From assembly GCA_903860995.1 (NCBI GenBank), contig CAIOSS010000081.1, positions 1 to 8,045 of the forward strand: DNA of 8,045 nucleotides, read 5' to 3'. Under the pieces are notes generated by a model. That model was not told the origin of the DNA. It ran no database searches and worked only from the letters and a program-made list of their open reading frames with translations. This document shows positions 6,295 through 8,045 of the stretch, one piece after another. Source of the DNA: an uncultured delta proteobacterium (GTDB lineage: Bacteria > Myxococcota_A > Polyangia > Polyangiales > Ga0077539). The translations under genes and the position numbers were made by a program. Within the stretch, counting starts at the first letter, position 1, and each line of letters begins with the position of its first letter.

Positions 6295-7788
6295 ATGAGC
6301 GAGCGCGGACTGCTGCGGGTGCGATGGCGGTCCGGCGTCGGAGCGCTGTCGATCGCCACCCCGGACGCGCGCGCGGCGTCGAGCGGGCCCGTGTCGCTCA
6401 CCGCCTCGCTGGAGGGCGTCGCGACGGTCGGTCGCAGCACCCTGCGCTGGTGCCCCGACGCGCAGGGCGAGGGCCTCGCGGCGCTCACGGTCGACGACCG
6501 CGCCGCGCTGCACGTCCAGGCGCCCGAGGGCTGCGCGGTGGAGGTGCCCGATGGGGTGACGGTCACGCGCTGGGGCGACGACGCCGCGCTGGTGTCCTTC
6601 GCCGGGCGCATCGGCGAGTCGTGGATCGGGCTGCGCCGGGGAGAGCGCGCCGAGCGCCTCGCGGTGCACGTCGAGAGCCCGCTGCTCCAGGGGCGCGAGG
6701 CGCACCGGGTGATGGTCGACGACCTGCTCGCCGAGTCGCTCGCGCTCTCCGAGGAGGGTCCCTCGGAGACGGCGCTGACGCACGCGCGGGACGCCGGCGG
6801 CGCGATGCGGATGCTGGTGGCGTGGCTGCTGCGCTCGGGCACCCTGGAGCGGGCGATGGCCCTCGTGGCGCGCGCGCCGCTGCGCGGGGCGGCGGCGGTG
6901 CAGCGCGTGGTCCCGTGGCTGCTGGCGCGGCGGGTGCGGATGGACGAACTCGCGTCGAACCCCGCCGTCGCGCGCGGCGACGACCCCTCGCAGGTGCTGG
7001 TGCGCGCCGAGGAGCCCGCCCTCCGGGTGGACACGCCCGAGAACCGCGCGGTGGCGTCGCTGCTGCGCACCGTCGCGTCGGTGATGGCCGAGCCCGAGGC
7101 CTCGCCCGCGCTCGCCGATGCGCTGGCCGAGGTGCTCGCGCTGGCCGATCGGGTGGGCCTCCGGCGCCTGTCGGCGATGGGCGCCGCGACGACGCTGGCG
7201 GGGGCGCGCACCCCGGGCTACCGGGAGCTGAGCGCGATCGCCCGCTGGCTGGAGGGCCTCGCGGTGGGGGACGACCCCGCCGACGCGGCGGTGCGCCTCG
7301 CCCTCGACGACTCCGCGCTGCTCTACGAGCGCTGGTGCGTGCGGGAGCTGTCGCGGGCGCTCGGACTGCCGTCGACCCTCGCGCCGGGGGCGGCGGGGCA
7401 GTGCTCGCTCGACGGGCTGGGGCTGCGGGTGTGGTGCCAGCCCGCGCGCTCGGCGGTGCCGTCGTACGGGCTCAGCTACCGGCCCGACCTGATGGTGGAG
7501 GCGCAGGGCGCGCGGGTGGTCTTCGACGCGAAGTTTCGCGCCGACGCGCAGGGGGCGGTGGAGAAGATGCACGCGTACCGCGACGCGATCGACGGCTGCG
7601 TGTCGGCCTACGCGCTGATGCCGTGCGGAGAGGGGGAGGCGACGGTGCACCCCGCGCCTGGCGGCGGCGGGGTCGGCGTGATCGCGCTGCGCCCCGAGCG
7701 GGGCGACGGGGTGGAGGGTCGGCGGGCGGCGCTGCGGTCGGCGGTGGGCGCGGCGCTCGCGTCGGTCAGAGGAAGAAGTCGGGCATGA
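6295..7788 (+). CDS. DUF2357-type protein with C-terminal PD-(D/E)XK nuclease domain (McrC-like)
   Basis: This 497-residue protein resembles the DUF2357 plus PDDEXK_7 (formerly DUF524) architecture. The first 110 or so residues look beta-rich (LRWCPD, FAGRIGESWIGLRRG). A helical middle (about 135-340) follows, including ESPLLQGREAHRVMVDDLL and DTPENRAVASLLR. The nuclease domain begins at LLYERWCVREL (342-352). Its active-site signature is SYRPDLMVE with D398, then VVFDAKFR with D411 and K413, followed by the helix KMHAYRDAI (424-432). These residues fit a metal-dependent PD-(D/E)XK core, so catalysis appears intact. Family members often sit beside a McrB-like AAA+ GTPase and are thought to act as the cutting subunit of modification-dependent restriction; no such gene is here. 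Upstream is a divergent receptor gene, and the 3' end overlaps the convergent dehydrogenase gene by 23 bp, so it is a single-gene unit. The domain assignment comes from motif recognition only. Confidence 0.8.
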   Translation: MSERGLLRVRWRSGVGALSIATPDARAASSGPVSLTASLEGVATVGRSTLRWCPDAQGEGLAALTVDDRAALHVQAPEGCAVEVPDGVTVTRWGDDAALVSFAGRIGESWIGLRRGERAERLAVHVESPLLQGREAHRVMVDDLLAESLALSEEGPSETALTHARDAGGAMRMLVAWLLRSGTLERAMALVARAPLRGAAAVQRVVPWLLARRVRMDELASNPAVARGDDPSQVLVRAEEPALRVDTPENRAVASLLRTVASVMAEPEASPALADALAEVLALADRVGLRRLSAMGAATTLAGARTPGYRELSAIARWLEGLAVGDDPADAAVRLALDDSALLYERWCVRELSRALGLPSTLAPGAAGQCSLDGLGLRVWCQPARSAVPSYGLSYRPDLMVEAQGARVVFDAKFRADAQGAVEKMHAYRDAIDGCVSAYALMPCGEGEATVHPAPGGGGVGVIALRPERGDGVEGRRAALRSAVGAALASVRGRSRA

Positions 7789-8045
7789 GGGGGGCGCCCG
7801 GGGTGACGGCGTACTTCTCGAAGTCGGTGACGCCGGTGGTGCGGAGGAAGTCCTCGTCGACGACGAAGTGACCGGTGAAGTCCGCGGCGGGGCGCTGGAA
7901 GATCTCCCACGCGGCGTCGGACATGATGTCGACCGTGCGGCAGCCCGCCATGGCCTCGTCGCCCCCGAGGAGGTTCTGCACGGCGGCGGTGGCGATCGCG
8001 GTGCGCGGCCAGAGGGCGTTGAAGGCCACGCGCCCGCGGAACTCC
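7766..8045 (-). CDS. Short-chain dehydrogenase/reductase, HSDL2-like, C-terminal fragment (5' end outside the window)
   Basis: The last 92 residues of an SDR-family NAD(P)-dependent oxidoreductase are visible, read in from the right edge. The segment EFRGRVAFNALWPRTAIATA is the post-catalytic strand, with the conserved N-A-x-W/P-R-T pattern of HSDL2- and citronellal-dehydrogenase-type SDRs. GCRTVDIMSDAAWEIFQRPA, TGHFVVDEDFLR and the ending YAVTPGAPLMPDFFL are also characteristic of this subgroup. The Rossmann GxxxGxG loop and the YxxxK catalytic motif lie outside the window. The protein stops right after the SDR domain, so the SCP2 sterol-carrier domain of animal HSDL2 is absent. The usual setting is fatty-acyl or terpenoid metabolism, but the substrate is not deducible here. 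A GTG codon at 8029 is internal, since the family match continues upstream of it. Confidence 0.85.
   Translation of the reverse strand, partial: EFRGRVAFNALWPRTAIATAAVQNLLGGDEAMAGCRTVDIMSDAAWEIFQRPAADFTGHFVVDEDFLRTTGVTDFEKYAVTPGAPLMPDFFL

Noticed and set aside
5730..7871. Open frame of 713 codons on the plus strand spanning the receptor 5' end and the nuclease gene
   Set aside because: It crosses two well-supported genes and reads as Arg/Ala/Gly low-complexity sequence.
1..8045. CRISPR arrays, insertion sequences, tRNA or attachment sites
   Set aside because: I found no spaced direct repeats, no transposase frame, no terminal inverted repeats and no tRNA-like cloverleaf; recurrent GC triplets reflect base composition.

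Overview
The window is GC-rich throughout, with third codon positions almost always G or C and long Ala/Arg-rich antisense shadow frames. A two-pilin Flp/Tad start, a TonB receptor, an HTTM-domain membrane protein and an HSDL2-like dehydrogenase together suggest a Gram-negative, high-GC environmental bacterium, with Myxococcota (Polyangia-like) as the best guess. That taxonomic placement is inference. The outer-membrane receptor rules out an actinobacterium. No tRNA, rRNA, IS element, CRISPR array or phage gene is visible.

Layout. (1) Positions 1-940, minus strand: the start of a Tad/Flp pilus locus. It holds two short Flp-type prepilins followed by a prepilin peptidase (CpaA/TadV-like, A24 family) whose 3' end runs off the left edge. 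The rest of the tad cluster should lie outside the window. (2) Positions 1070-2655, minus strand: a translationally coupled pair, a small one-helix protein with a FSWSMFAGP motif and a multi-pass HTTM-domain protein. (3) Positions 2720-4138, plus strand: an amino-DNA-methyltransferase-like protein with DPFSGRGT and TSPPY motifs. (4) Positions 4148-6217, minus strand: a complete TonB-dependent outer-membrane receptor, ending 9 bases from the end of the methyltransferase gene. (5) Positions 6295-7788, plus strand: a DUF2357-type protein with a C-terminal PD-(D/E)XK nuclease domain, McrC-like in architecture. (6) Positions 7766-8045, minus strand: the C-terminal end of an HSDL2-type short-chain dehydrogenase, overlapping the nuclease gene tail to tail by 23 bp.

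How they fit together. The only clear functional units are the pilus genes and the HTTM pair. The other genes are single transcription units in alternating orientation. The methyltransferase and the DUF2357 nuclease are the defence-related components. They sit about 2.2 kb apart with a receptor gene between them, and neither has an adjacent AAA+/GTPase, specificity or restriction partner in view. The methyltransferase therefore looks solitary, and the nuclease looks like a McrC-type effector without its McrB. These two genes and the HTTM pair are the least understood parts of the window. Intergenic gaps are all under 135 bases and hold a few hairpins and one sigma-54-like promoter match.
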